From the NCBI RefSeq assembly GCF_007744515.1, contig NZ_CP036268.1, forward strand, positions 2,953,712 through 3,017,711: a stretch of DNA of 64,000 bases, given 5' to 3'. How positions within the stretch are numbered: position 1 is the first letter of the stretch; each line of letters starts with the position of its first letter. Positions 33,507 to 42,369 of this stretch are shown here, piece by piece. This DNA comes from Stratiformator vulcanicus. GTDB taxonomy: Bacteria; Planctomycetota; Planctomycetia; Planctomycetales; Planctomycetaceae. The position numbers and the translations under genes were made by a program. The notes under the pieces are model-generated. The model was not told where the DNA came from and did not search any database. It was given only the letters and a program-made list of their open reading frames with translations.

Positions 33507-35444
33507 TCAGATGATTGCCTCGTATTCTTCGACCGAGGCGTTGTTGAGGCACGCTTCGATGATCTGCTTGCCCTGTGGGCTGAGGTCCTCGTGCAGGAAG
33601 AGTTTGATTTGCTCGTGGAAAAAGTCGGTCAGCATTTTTGCGCCAGCCTCGTAGGCTTCTTCGCCCACTTCGGGTTGATTGGCGACGTCGAAGAACCACG
33701 AGCCGATGATGCCGCCTTCGAAATTCAACGATTCTTTGTTGTAACCCAAGAGCGAGCAACGTGACTGCTTGAGGTCACCGCTGCGGAAGGGGTGGGCTCC
33801 ACGGCGGGCCAGATACTCCCGGGCGATCCATTGCGGGGCGAAGCCGACCTTCCAGCAGCCGATGTGCTGATTGGGAATGAGCACGAATTGCGTGTTGGTC
33901 GAGTGCATGATCTGGTCGAGCAAGATGTTCGCCTGATCGACTTTTCGCCCTGTCGCGAACGGCCAGAAGGAGCCGACACCCTCGGACTGCATCCCGCCCG
34001 CATCGACGATCGACGGGTTGCCGTGGCCGCGCGGAGCGACGAGTCGCCACAGCCAAGCGAGCGACGGAGGCAGCACGTGGAAGATACCGAAGATGCCGTA
34101 AGTCGGCTTCTCTTTGGTGCACGGTGGGCAGCGGACTCCGAAACTGCGAATGTCGACCGTCACCGGTTCGCTTACAACGTTCTCCACATATTGCCGCGGC
34201 ATGACGACCCGCGGGTTCGGGCAGGGGACGCCCGGCTCATCCTGAATGTGCTCCCACAGGACGGCGGTCGCGTCGGGCTGAGCATCAATGTTGAGGAACA
34301 GAAGCGGCCCCGGTGGCGAAAACATCACCCGCTCTAGAATCGGGTCGGTCCCGTAGTGGGTAATGTGATTGACCCGGATGAACCAGGCCGACTCGGCGTC
34401 GATCAGCGTGACTTTGCCTTCGCCCCCCTCTTTGTTTTGTAGGGCCGAATGGCACAGCGCCATGTCATCGGTCACGGGATTTAGTTTGCAGCCGCGTTGC
34501 AGTGTGAGTTTGCGCTCTTCGCCACTGACGGTGTTTACGCCGAGCAGCAGAGTTCCGTCGGCCTCTCGGTGCATGTATTCGAGCATCTCGCTCTTACCGC
34601 CGCCGGAGGCCCCTTCGTGCATGATCACGGTCGTATTATCGTACGGCGTTGTGACAGCGACGGTCGAGCAGTGGGCCGTCGTCCACGGCGTTTTGTCCCG
34701 CTCGCCGAGCGTCAACAACATGCCGTAGACGCCCTTCTTTGCCGAAGGTCCCGGGTAGAGATTGTACGAAAACAGTTCGTGCAGTTTCGTGTCTGCCTCG
34801 TACCGGCGATTGTGAACGACGACCTGTTTGCCGTCGAAGTGTGTGTGGCGGAACGGCGGCGCGATATAGAGGACAGCCCGGTGATAGAAATCGGCCGCGT
34901 TCTCTCGGATCTCCTCAAGCGGGATGATCCCCTGCAGCATGGCAAGGCCGAGGGCGAAGAAACCCGCGTTCGCCGGGGCGACGGCAACCGCATTAAGTGG
35001 TTCGTCCGGCAGACCGGTGCGGAAGAAGAACGCCGCGATCGGTTGCGTCTTGAGCCAATCGAGGGTCTCGCCCCGCAGATCGGTGAAGGGCTTGCCGAAT
35101 CGCTCGTCGAAGGTCGGTTTATCCGTCGGCTCGCCGTCGCCGACCACCATGCAGTTGGGATCGCGCCGCCGCATGTACGGCTCGAGATAGTTGGCCGCGA
35201 CGCCGTTCTTGACTTGGCAAACGCGAGCTTCGTTGACGAATCCGCGGCCGGGCACGTCGTAACCAACCATGAACTCACCCTGTGGCGTTGTTTCGCCGAG
35301 CCCGCTCTCGGGGTCAGGAGTGGCGAGTTTCACAAGGTCTTCGACGCTGCCGGCCAAGTGCAGGCGTCCCTCTGCCTCGGCGGTTTCCAGCACAGACATC
35401 AGACTGTGGGACAGAGTCAATTCCGGAAAAGCGGACAGTGGCAT
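33507..35444 (-). CDS. PEPCK-like P-loop protein, probably DUF4914 family
   Basis: 645 residues that resemble phosphoenolpyruvate carboxykinase in layout but not in all signatures. A P-loop-like MHEGASGGGKSEML occupies the kinase-1 position, followed by TLIDAESAWFIRVNH and LLFLNIDAQPD. The classical GTP-PEPCK (SACGKTN) and ATP-PEPCK (GLSGTGKTTL) motifs are absent. From memory this is the DUF4914 family, uncharacterised and present in planctomycetes and Bacteroidetes. RCPPCTKEKPTYGIFGIF contains a Cys pair that might bind metal. The ATG at 35444 is chosen over a TTG at 35471. It may be a phosphotransferase; the substrate is unknown. The gene is bracketed by four copies of a 26-27 bp repeat. 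Confidence 0.8.
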   Translation of the reverse strand: MPLSAFPELTLSHSLMSVLETAEAEGRLHLAGSVEDLVKLATPDPESGLGETTPQGEFMVGYDVPGRGFVNEARVCQVKNGVAANYLEPYMRRRDPNCMVVGDGEPTDKPTFDERFGKPFTDLRGETLDWLKTQPIAAFFFRTGLPDEPLNAVAVAPANAGFFALGLAMLQGIIPLEEIRENAADFYHRAVLYIAPPFRHTHFDGKQVVVHNRRYEADTKLHELFSYNLYPGPSAKKGVYGMLLTLGERDKTPWTTAHCSTVAVTTPYDNTTVIMHEGASGGGKSEMLEYMHREADGTLLLGVNTVSGEERKLTLQRGCKLNPVTDDMALCHSALQNKEGGEGKVTLIDAESAWFIRVNHITHYGTDPILERVMFSPPGPLLFLNIDAQPDATAVLWEHIQDEPGVPCPNPRVVMPRQYVENVVSEPVTVDIRSFGVRCPPCTKEKPTYGIFGIFHVLPPSLAWLWRLVAPRGHGNPSIVDAGGMQSEGVGSFWPFATGRKVDQANILLDQIMHSTNTQFVLIPNQHIGCWKVGFAPQWIAREYLARRGAHPFRSGDLKQSRCSLLGYNKESLNFEGGIIGSWFFDVANQPEVGEEAYEAGAKMLTDFFHEQIKLFLHEDLSPQGKQIIEACLNNASVEEYEAII

Positions 35445-35640
35445 CGTTCGGCTCTTTGTATTGGGGCGCAAACTTCAGGTGGGTCAGCATGACGCGAGGC
35501 AGCCAATCGGCCCGAGTATCGGCTGCAAACGAGAGGACTTCAAGACGCGACTTCACGAACCCTCCGCGTGAAGACATTTGTGCGATGTGAAATAAAAATA
35601 GCCGGGCGCAAAGTCAGCAGAAGAGAGGAAAATTCCCCTT

Positions 35641-35705
35641 GATCCGCTTAGTTCGTGCGCGGCTTGTACAGCGGGCGTGATCCGCTTAGTTCGTGCGCGG
35701 CTTGT
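35641..35705. repeat. Two identical direct repeats of the 26-27 bp family
   Basis: GATCCGCTTAGTTCGTGCGC plus seven more bases at 35641-35667 and again at 35679-35705, identical over 27 bases with a period of 38. They differ at one base from the copy ending at 33490. Confidence 0.9.
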
Positions 35706-35727
35706 GAGGCGCGCGATATAGGGTCGA

Positions 35728-36837
35728 CTACTCGGAGTTCGTCACGGGTTTGTACTCGTGATCGCGCTTGCGGAGCACTTTTGCCGACTCGATCGTGTCG
35801 CCCTTTTCGAGCGAGCGGGCGATGTCGAGGCCTTGGACGACTCGACCGAAAACGGTGTGGCCGGACTGACGCTGGGCATCGGCGTTAAGCCAGAACGTCG
35901 GAAGGTGAGTCAGGAAGAATTGGCTGCCGCCGGAGTCTTTGCCGGCATGGGCCATGCTGAGGCTGCCAGCGAAGTGTTTGCGGGCGTTGGGCTTGTAGCA
36001 TTCGCAGTCGATGACGTAACCGGGGCCGCCGGTGCCGTCGTCATTCGGATTTTCGTTCTTGGTTAAAGGGTCGCCCCCCTGAGCCATAAAGTTGGGAATG
36101 ACGCGGTGGAAGTCGATCCCGTTGTAAAACCCTTTCTCAATCAGGCTGATGAAGTTAGCGACCGTGTTCGGCGCTTCCTGCTCAAACAATTCAATGACGA
36201 CGCGGCCCTTGCTCGTCTGAAATTCCACGATCGGCAGCTTCTGTCCTTCAGGCAATTGGGCCTGCTGCGCTCGAATTTTCTGCTCCTCGCTCCAAAACTC
36301 TTGGTACTCTTTGGAGGGGTCGACGAACCGACCGGCGATGTTCGGATTGAGTTCTCCGCTCTGCTCTAGCTCGCTGAGTATCTGCGATGCCGCTTCAAAT
36401 TCATGTTCGGCAAACAGCGAGGCTCCGCGAATATTCTTAGCAACGGTCGAATCAGATCCGCTCTGCAGAATCTTCCCCGCGATCGTCCCGGCCTTCTGAT
36501 AGTCGTTGTCTTGATAAGCGGTCATCGCCACCGCCTCGCCGGCGGATGTCAGCGAGGGGTCCTCATTGAACGCCGCTTCGGCCGCGGCGGTCAAGTTTGG
36601 TCCGATCTCTTCGTTGTACTTCGTGGCGAGCGTGCGGAACTCGGTCTGAATAGTCTGCCGCTGTTCGGCGTCCGCGCCACGAAATGACGACTGCAATTCA
36701 CCGAGTCGCTGCATCGTTTGCTCACGCTCGGTATTGAGCGATTTCCAACGCTCGACCGCGGACGTCTGAGCGAGCGCAGCGGCTCCGGTCAACAGGATCG
36801 GGAGGGCAAACGCTAGTTTGCAGATCAATCGAATCAT
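35728..36837 (-). CDS. Exported cyclophilin-type peptidyl-prolyl isomerase
   Basis: 369 residues with a signal peptide (IRLICKLAFALPILLTGAAALA). Residues about 30-190 form a helical region with repeat character, and about 200-365 a cyclophilin domain: IVEFQTSKGRVVIELFEQEA, FYNGIDFHRVIPNFMAQGGD, GSLSMAHAGKDSGGSQFFLT and HTVFGRVVQGLDIARSLEKG. It should catalyse proline isomerisation outside the cytoplasm. GGAG nine bases before the ATG at 36837 decides for that start over the one at 36852. The loop containing ECYKPNARKHF replaces the usual Trp-bearing cyclosporin loop, as in many bacterial forms. Confidence 0.9.
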   Translation of the reverse strand: MIRLICKLAFALPILLTGAAALAQTSAVERWKSLNTEREQTMQRLGELQSSFRGADAEQRQTIQTEFRTLATKYNEEIGPNLTAAAEAAFNEDPSLTSAGEAVAMTAYQDNDYQKAGTIAGKILQSGSDSTVAKNIRGASLFAEHEFEAASQILSELEQSGELNPNIAGRFVDPSKEYQEFWSEEQKIRAQQAQLPEGQKLPIVEFQTSKGRVVIELFEQEAPNTVANFISLIEKGFYNGIDFHRVIPNFMAQGGDPLTKNENPNDDGTGGPGYVIDCECYKPNARKHFAGSLSMAHAGKDSGGSQFFLTHLPTFWLNADAQRQSGHTVFGRVVQGLDIARSLEKGDTIESAKVLRKRDHEYKPVTNSE

Positions 36838-37225
36838 CTGAGAACGCTCCATTGTTTGCCCATTCGGGCGGTGGGTTCGAGTCCTTCAGCCCGCAGTTTA
36901 GGCGGAGCGGCCCGCATGAGAAAGCGGGCGAATCGAATTCGCACCGACAAAAATCGTGCCCTCCCACGAGGCAAAAACGCCCGCAGGCAATATCTGCGAT
37001 GCCGTCACAACGAGAGAACTGCCGGATCGGATGCTTCGCTCGCGCAGCGAGTACCAAGGGCGGCCCACGCAGATTCGACGGCATTCCGCGTTCGGAAGCC
37101 GCGGCACGTGGGAGAAATCCCCGCTATGACGATTATCCCGTCAATGTAGCGGCGTCCGGCGGCGATTCGTAAGAATCTGAACGCATTTGGCGCCCGAAAG
37201 CCGCCACAGATAGCAGGAATCTGCT
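36838..37225. other. Intergenic region without recognised features
   Basis: 388 bases between two minus-strand genes. Short frames exist on both strands but none has a ribosome binding site or protein-like composition. No terminator or promoter pair stands out. Confidence 0.5.
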
Positions 37226-38407
37226 CTAGTTGCGAAGGACGCGGCGGATCATCCAGATGGAGATCAGCAGCAGCGTCAGATTCGCGACCCAGACCGACCA
37301 AGTCGGGTCGATCTCGCCGCGCTTCGCCATGTTCATCAATCCGAGCATCATTGGATAGTAGCCGAGCAGAATCGGTACGAAGCAAATGATGAATACCGTC
37401 AGAAAGTGCTTGCGGGCCTGCATGATGGAATAAGGCGCACCCATCAGCACGAAGAAAAAACAGCTTGCCGCCAGCGCGAATCGACTATGTTTTTCTGTCA
37501 GTAGTTGTTCCCGCTCAGTGACTCTGGGCGTTTCGTGCACGTTCTCGAAATGAAGGTAGTTCGCGTTTGAGAGGCGTTCGACCTCTCCGACAGTCAATCC
37601 GAACGCTGAGTCGAAAGCCCGTTCGGCACGCAACTGCTTCAACTCTGCAGTGACGATACCGACGCGTTCGTTGATCGTTCGAATGCTCAGATGCCGGGCC
37701 TTCGTCACCTGCATTTGTTCGGGCAACGGAAACGGTTGGGTTCTGCGATTAAACCACGCCTGCCGATCACCGGGCATGTCCAGAAAACCATGGACGAGCT
37801 CAACGAGAACCTGCTTGTTTTTGACATCGAAATGAAGTTCCGCTTCTTCCGCCTGGATGAGAACCGGAGAACGACCTTGCGGCGCATAACGAAACGTCGG
37901 CCGGATGAGCCGCTTGTCTTCGACGCCCATGACCGTGATCGAAATTCCCCGCTGAGGATCAGTCATTTGATGCCGGCTGCGGAGGACGTCGAGAAAAATT
38001 TCCTCGACCGCGTTTGCCACGATGCGGTGAATATTCTCGACCGCCCACGGCATGACTTGGTCGGTCAAAATTAGCGACGCAAAACTGAGCAGAAACGCGA
38101 GCACGAATGCCGGTGCCAAGAGCGAAATGACGTTGATACCCGCCGCTTTCGCTGCCGTCACTTCCTGATTGGCAGCGATTCGACCGTAAACCAAGCAAAC
38201 CGTCAGCAACATCGTCGCGGGAATCGTAAACGGCATCGTGCTCGGCACGATGAATGGCAAAATCTGGAGGACCTGCTCACCGCCCAGACCGCTCTCCTGG
38301 ACTTCGCGAAACACGCCGACGAAGACGAGCAAGACTGTGAGAATCGACAGCAGAACCGCGAAAGTCTTGAGAAGCTCGAACAAAATGTGCCGCTGGAGCA
38401 GCCTCAT
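37226..38407 (-). CDS. LptF/LptG-family permease (YjgP/YjgQ)
   Basis: 393 residues: membrane helices near the N-terminus (LLKTFAVLLSILTVLLVFVG; MPFTIPATMLLTVCLVYGRI; VLAFLLSFASLILTDQVMPW), a periplasmic beta-jellyroll of about 170 residues, and three helices at the C-terminus. The topology and the text NQEVTAAKAAGINVISLLAP identify the LptF/G family, the membrane part of the ABC exporter that extracts lipopolysaccharide. It fits an organism with an LPS-bearing outer membrane. The second permease and LptB are not in the window. Confidence 0.88.
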   Translation of the reverse strand: MRLLQRHILFELLKTFAVLLSILTVLLVFVGVFREVQESGLGGEQVLQILPFIVPSTMPFTIPATMLLTVCLVYGRIAANQEVTAAKAAGINVISLLAPAFVLAFLLSFASLILTDQVMPWAVENIHRIVANAVEEIFLDVLRSRHQMTDPQRGISITVMGVEDKRLIRPTFRYAPQGRSPVLIQAEEAELHFDVKNKQVLVELVHGFLDMPGDRQAWFNRRTQPFPLPEQMQVTKARHLSIRTINERVGIVTAELKQLRAERAFDSAFGLTVGEVERLSNANYLHFENVHETPRVTEREQLLTEKHSRFALAASCFFFVLMGAPYSIMQARKHFLTVFIICFVPILLGYYPMMLGLMNMAKRGEIDPTWSVWVANLTLLLISIWMIRRVLRN

Positions 38408-38971
38408 GAGCGCAATTCACTTCGCTGTAAGGTTCTTAGGCGGCAACTTGATGAACTGGAGCACACCACGAGAGACGACGACCGTCGCAACACGCTTTGA
38501 CCAGCCAACGCGTCGACTAATCACGCTCGCATCGGCAAATTCGGAAACGCGTGACACCTGACATGGTGTAGAAGTTCGAATCGCTCATGGTCAAGATCAA
38601 CGTCGGGCGAGATTTTCCCACTCGCGGCCAATGACGCAGACTTCGTAGAGCTGCTGTTTGACGGTGTCCCCCTGAATCCCCAGAGGATGATCGCATCTGA
38701 GTGGTCGATTCCGCGATGGTTCAGAGTCCTCATCGTCGAGAAATCATCGACACGCGCTTGCGAGATGATGTGTTGCGTTCCCAACATGGAGCCAAGACCG
38801 TACTGAGATGCGAGTTTCGTCCGGCCGAATGTCGAACGACGCGGGTTACCATTTTCCGCGAACGTCACGTTCAACTGGCGCTTTCAATAAACGGATGTCA
38901 ATCACCGAACGTCGATAGAATCAGTTCCGTTAAACATCAGTATTTACCATCAATTGGATTGGAGCATTCGC
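38408..38971. other. Intergenic region with a possible decayed reading frame
   Basis: 564 bases without an intact gene. On the plus strand, a frame from an ATG at about 38586 reads MVKINVGRDFPTRG and stops. A neighbouring frame reads on as GEIFPLAANDADFVELLFDG and continues protein-like to about 38800. Two adjacent frames of coding character suggest a gene broken by a frameshift, but I recognise no family. Confidence 0.3.
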
Positions 38972-39436
38972 GTGCGTATCAAACATTTCACCGCCGCCGC
39001 AGCCTTGATGGCGGTCGGGTATTTGCTCGGGATGAGTCTCCACAGCGGAAATTCGGTCGCCCGGGCACAGGTTGCCGATCTGAGCGAAGACAACGCCGAG
39101 CAACTTCGACAGGCTTACCGGCTGATGTCGATCGTTCAGACCTCGCTCGAAACCAGAGGCAAATACACGCCGGCCATTCAGGGAATCAACCCGATGGCGG
39201 TGTACGCCGGCGGGCTTGATGCTGTCGGCGATTTGGAAGGGGGACGCGGCGTCGATCCGGTCACGTTCGCGGGGTTGTACGGGGGACTCGCCGTCGGTCC
39301 CGTTAATGAGGAACTAGGATATGACGAGCAGGGCCGCCTGACCTACAAAGACCGCGTTGTCCGGATGTATCCTGTCCGCAAGATCAAACAGTTGTTCTCG
39401 GAACGGACCGCATTGCTCCAAGGGGTCGATAATTGA
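38972..39436 (+). CDS. Small exported or membrane-anchored protein, unknown
   Basis: 154 residues. The N-terminus VRIKHFTAAAALMAVGYLLG is a signal peptide or anchor, followed by ARAQVADL, a possible cleavage site. The rest is hydrophilic (AEQLRQAYRLMSIVQTSLET; GVDPVTFAGLYGGLAVGPVN). GGAG seven bases before the GTG at 38972 decides the start. No known domain seen. The large VWA gene starts 342 bases downstream on the same strand. Confidence 0.7.
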   Translation: MRIKHFTAAAALMAVGYLLGMSLHSGNSVARAQVADLSEDNAEQLRQAYRLMSIVQTSLETRGKYTPAIQGINPMAVYAGGLDAVGDLEGGRGVDPVTFAGLYGGLAVGPVNEELGYDEQGRLTYKDRVVRMYPVRKIKQLFSERTALLQGVDN

Positions 39437-39778
39437 TCGGTCCGACATCACTTTCGCAGATCGACTGAGATGCGTTCAGGCGGCGCGGCCTGTTCGGTTT
39501 GCACTGGTTGTGGGGTTTGAATCTGTCGCATCGACGCGAGTCGGCAAGGCCCCAACGTTTTGGGCCGAACACTTTGTCTGCCGACCTTCCGGTCAGCTTC
39601 ACGAGGGTTCGTCCCGATAATCAACTTGTGAAACAGGGAAAACTTGGAACTTTTTGCTTCTAAGACCTGTTGAACAACGGGTAAGATACGTTTCGGAGTA
39701 CGGAGGGTCTGTTTCAACAGCTCGCCGACTCATTCGGGCCTATCAGTCCGTTCGGTTTCGACTGCACCGGAGACTTTC
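39437..39778. other. Intergenic region upstream of the VWA gene
   Basis: 342 bases. GGCCCCAACGTTTTGGGCC (39548-39566) forms a hairpin with a slight mismatch but lacks a T run, so it is at most a weak terminator. No firm promoter boxes found. Confidence 0.4.
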
Positions 39779-42217
39779 ATGCTTTCACTTCGCACGCTCG
39801 CCACTCTCGTCGCACCACTCGGGTTGTTGTCGACATGCCTGTCGGCGTCGGCCGATGATCTGGTCGCTACGGCTATCACGGGCTCGAGCGATGCGGAATC
39901 GGCTTACGCGATTGTTATTCCACCGGTCGACTCTGCTGTCGCCAATGACGCGTCAGATGCGCGAGTACTTGTGCTGGTCGACACTTCCGCGAGCCAGGCG
40001 GGACAGTTCCGCACGGGTGCTTTGGATGTAGCCCGGTCGCTGGTTTCATCCTTGGGCAGTGATTCCAAGGTCGCGATCGCTGCCGTCGATGTCAGTTACG
40101 TCATTCTGTCGAACGGTTATGTCGCGCCGGCTGATACCGAAGAGGCTTTCATGCAGCTCGAAGATCGCGTGCCGCTGGGTGCGACGAACTTCAACGCCGC
40201 CTTCGACGATGTCGTCAGTTCCTTCGCAGGGAATGGCGGGGCAGTCGTATACATCGGCGATGGCATGAGCGCCTCCGATCTGCTGACGTCTGAGGATTTG
40301 CGGTCGTCAGTGGCGCAGTTGAGCAAAGCCGGCATTGCATGGCACTCTTTGGCGATCGGGCCGAAGATCGATTCTCGGCTGCTGGGAATTCTCAGTCGAC
40401 ACACCGGCGGTACCTATCGTCTCGCCACGGCAGATAGTTCACCCGCACTGGTCGGAAGAGAACTCGCTTCGGTCGCGATCAAGTCGCCCGTCCGGGTAGA
40501 ACTTTCGACATCGATGTCTGGTTCCGACTTGCTCAGTTCACCGACCTCGCCCGCTCTACGAACCGATCGTGAGTCGGTTGTCTTCGGCAGCGGAGCCATT
40601 CCGAGCGAGATCGAAGTGACCGAAGCTAACGGATCGAGCCGGACTCTGAAGGTACGGCAGTCGGAGAAGTCCCACGATTACATCGACCTGCTTGTTCAGA
40701 CCGCAAAAAAATCGGGCGGGTTGGATGTCACGATCACCGACCGCGAATCTCTTCTGAAATATGAAGCCGACTATGAAGACTACGTGGCGAAGCTGACCGA
40801 AGCCGGTCAGCAGGCGGTGAAGAGCCGCAACGAAGAACAAGCCGATCAACTAATCGCTGAGGTCGACCGGATCGCACCGCAGCGTCAGGACACGAAGTCG
40901 CTGATCCGCTTGGCATCGCAGATTTTCCCGGCCGATGGTGCGAATGGGGCGGCCGACCCTGCCGAAGACATCTCCGACAACTTCGCTGCTCGTGAGCGGG
41001 AGCGACAAAATATCCGCGGCGAGCAGCTCTCCCTCGAAGTTAGCTCAGGGATCGAGGCGGCACGACGTATTCGAACGGACGACCTCGCCGAATCGCTTTC
41101 TATCCTCAAACGAATTCGTGACATCGTCGATTCTGTCACCGACGTACCGGTCGATCGTCAACGGCAGCTTCTTCAGCGAATCGATCGCGAATTGCAGGAA
41201 ACAGTGAACCTGCGGGAGCGCAACGAACTGCGACAGATCGAACTGGGTGACAAACTTTCGGCCATCGAGTCGAACCGACGATTGCAGGAACGCTTCGCCC
41301 TAGAAGAAGAGCGGTTGGAGCAATTGATCGACCGCGTGCGGGCGTTGATGGCCGAAGGCCGAACCGGTGATGATTCGGCATTCGGTGCGGCCGAAGCCGT
41401 GGCAATCGAAGCGGTCAACATTCGTCCGGGCAACGGTCCGGCAACCGCGGCTCGATTCGTCACCGAAGCGGCGAACCAACTCAACCGGGCGTTCCGACTC
41501 GTCGAACTTCGACGCGACCGCTTTCTCGAAACGCTTTATCAGGTTGAGCTTTCGCACGTGCCGTTCCCGGACGAGCCGCCGATCCGCTACCCTGCCCCCG
41601 AAGTTTGGAAGGCCTTGACGGAACGACGGAAGAAGTACGATTCGGTCAGCGTGTTTATCGAGAGCCCGAACGAACAACGGATTCGAGCGGCATTGGAAGA
41701 GGAAACACGGGCCCAGTTCCCGAGTACTCCGCTGCGAGACGCGATCGATTTCCTCTCGGATTATCACGACATCAACATCCTGATCGATGAGCGGGCCTTG
41801 CTCGACGACGGTATCGACAGCGACCAGGAGATTGACCTCGTACTCGATGGGATCACGCTGCGTTCCGCCCTCAAGCTGATGTTGAAGCCACTCAATCTGA
41901 CGTACGTGATCGAAGACGAAGTCATGAAGATCACGACTCAGACGGTTGCCGACGACACTCTCTCGACCCGTGTTTACCCGGTGGGTGACCTCGTGATTCC
42001 CATCGCCACGCCGTTAGGTGGCGGCCTTGGCCAAGGCTTGGGCGGTGTTGGTGGCTTCCAAGGTCAGGGCGGTCTCGGAGCCGGTGGTCAGTTCGGCCAA
42101 GGCGGTACCGGTTTTGGTGGATTCCAAGGTCAAGGCGGTGGTGGTGGCGGTGCCGGATTCTTCAGCATTCCGGCTGATGAGATTCCCGCGGTCGAATTCG
42201 GCGTTAAAAAAAAATAG
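39779..42217 (+). CDS. Exported VWA protein with secretin/STN-like domain
   Basis: 812 residues with a signal peptide (LATLVAPLGLLSTCLSASA). A von Willebrand A domain spans about 62-235, with MIDAS DTSAS (Asp68) and VYIGDGMS, so a metal-dependent adhesion fold. A long Glu/Arg-rich helical region follows (about 330-600). Then comes an STN/secretin-N-like domain (TPLRDAIDFLSDYHDINILI, VLDGITLRSALKLMLKPLNL), and finally a Gly/Gln-rich stretch of GGFQGQGG type (about 745-795). The chain ends EFGVKKK at a run of nine A. The following gene is open in the -1 frame straight from that run, so this is probably the N-terminal part of a longer protein. Confidence 0.88.
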   Translation: MLSLRTLATLVAPLGLLSTCLSASADDLVATAITGSSDAESAYAIVIPPVDSAVANDASDARVLVLVDTSASQAGQFRTGALDVARSLVSSLGSDSKVAIAAVDVSYVILSNGYVAPADTEEAFMQLEDRVPLGATNFNAAFDDVVSSFAGNGGAVVYIGDGMSASDLLTSEDLRSSVAQLSKAGIAWHSLAIGPKIDSRLLGILSRHTGGTYRLATADSSPALVGRELASVAIKSPVRVELSTSMSGSDLLSSPTSPALRTDRESVVFGSGAIPSEIEVTEANGSSRTLKVRQSEKSHDYIDLLVQTAKKSGGLDVTITDRESLLKYEADYEDYVAKLTEAGQQAVKSRNEEQADQLIAEVDRIAPQRQDTKSLIRLASQIFPADGANGAADPAEDISDNFAARERERQNIRGEQLSLEVSSGIEAARRIRTDDLAESLSILKRIRDIVDSVTDVPVDRQRQLLQRIDRELQETVNLRERNELRQIELGDKLSAIESNRRLQERFALEEERLEQLIDRVRALMAEGRTGDDSAFGAAEAVAIEAVNIRPGNGPATAARFVTEAANQLNRAFRLVELRRDRFLETLYQVELSHVPFPDEPPIRYPAPEVWKALTERRKKYDSVSVFIESPNEQRIRAALEEETRAQFPSTPLRDAIDFLSDYHDINILIDERALLDDGIDSDQEIDLVLDGITLRSALKLMLKPLNLTYVIEDEVMKITTQTVADDTLSTRVYPVGDLVIPIATPLGGGLGQGLGGVGGFQGQGGLGAGGQFGQGGTGFGGFQGQGGGGGGAGFFSIPADEIPAVEFGVKKK
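42206..42214 (+). promoter_or_regulatory. A9 run: possible slippage site joining two frames
   Basis: GTT AAA AAA AAA TAG: nine A directly before the stop codon of the VWA gene. One extra A in the transcript, or a -1 ribosomal shift, changes TAG to ATA GGT GAC and continues for 495 further codons. Runs of nine A are known sites of polymerase slippage and -1 shifting. A one-base sequencing or natural deletion would look the same. Confidence 0.55.
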
Positions 42218-42369
42218 GTGACCGGCTCGCCCAGGAGTCGGAAGATCAAACGTCCGGCGCCCGAACCGACAACGCTGATGAGACAGCCGTCGAATTTGAC
42301 GAGGCCGACGATTCAGCGGATGCGAATTCCGCTGACGACGGCCGATCGAGCCGAGCAGAGATCGACCAG

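Noticed and set aside
33507-35471. Naming the 645-residue protein as GTP-dependent PEPCK
   Set aside because: The layout is similar, but the diagnostic SACGKTN and PGFGEN-type motifs are absent, so pckG is not justified.
34497-35492. 331-codon plus-strand frame opposite the PEPCK-like gene
   Set aside because: Antisense shadow, Arg/Val-rich, no ribosome binding site.
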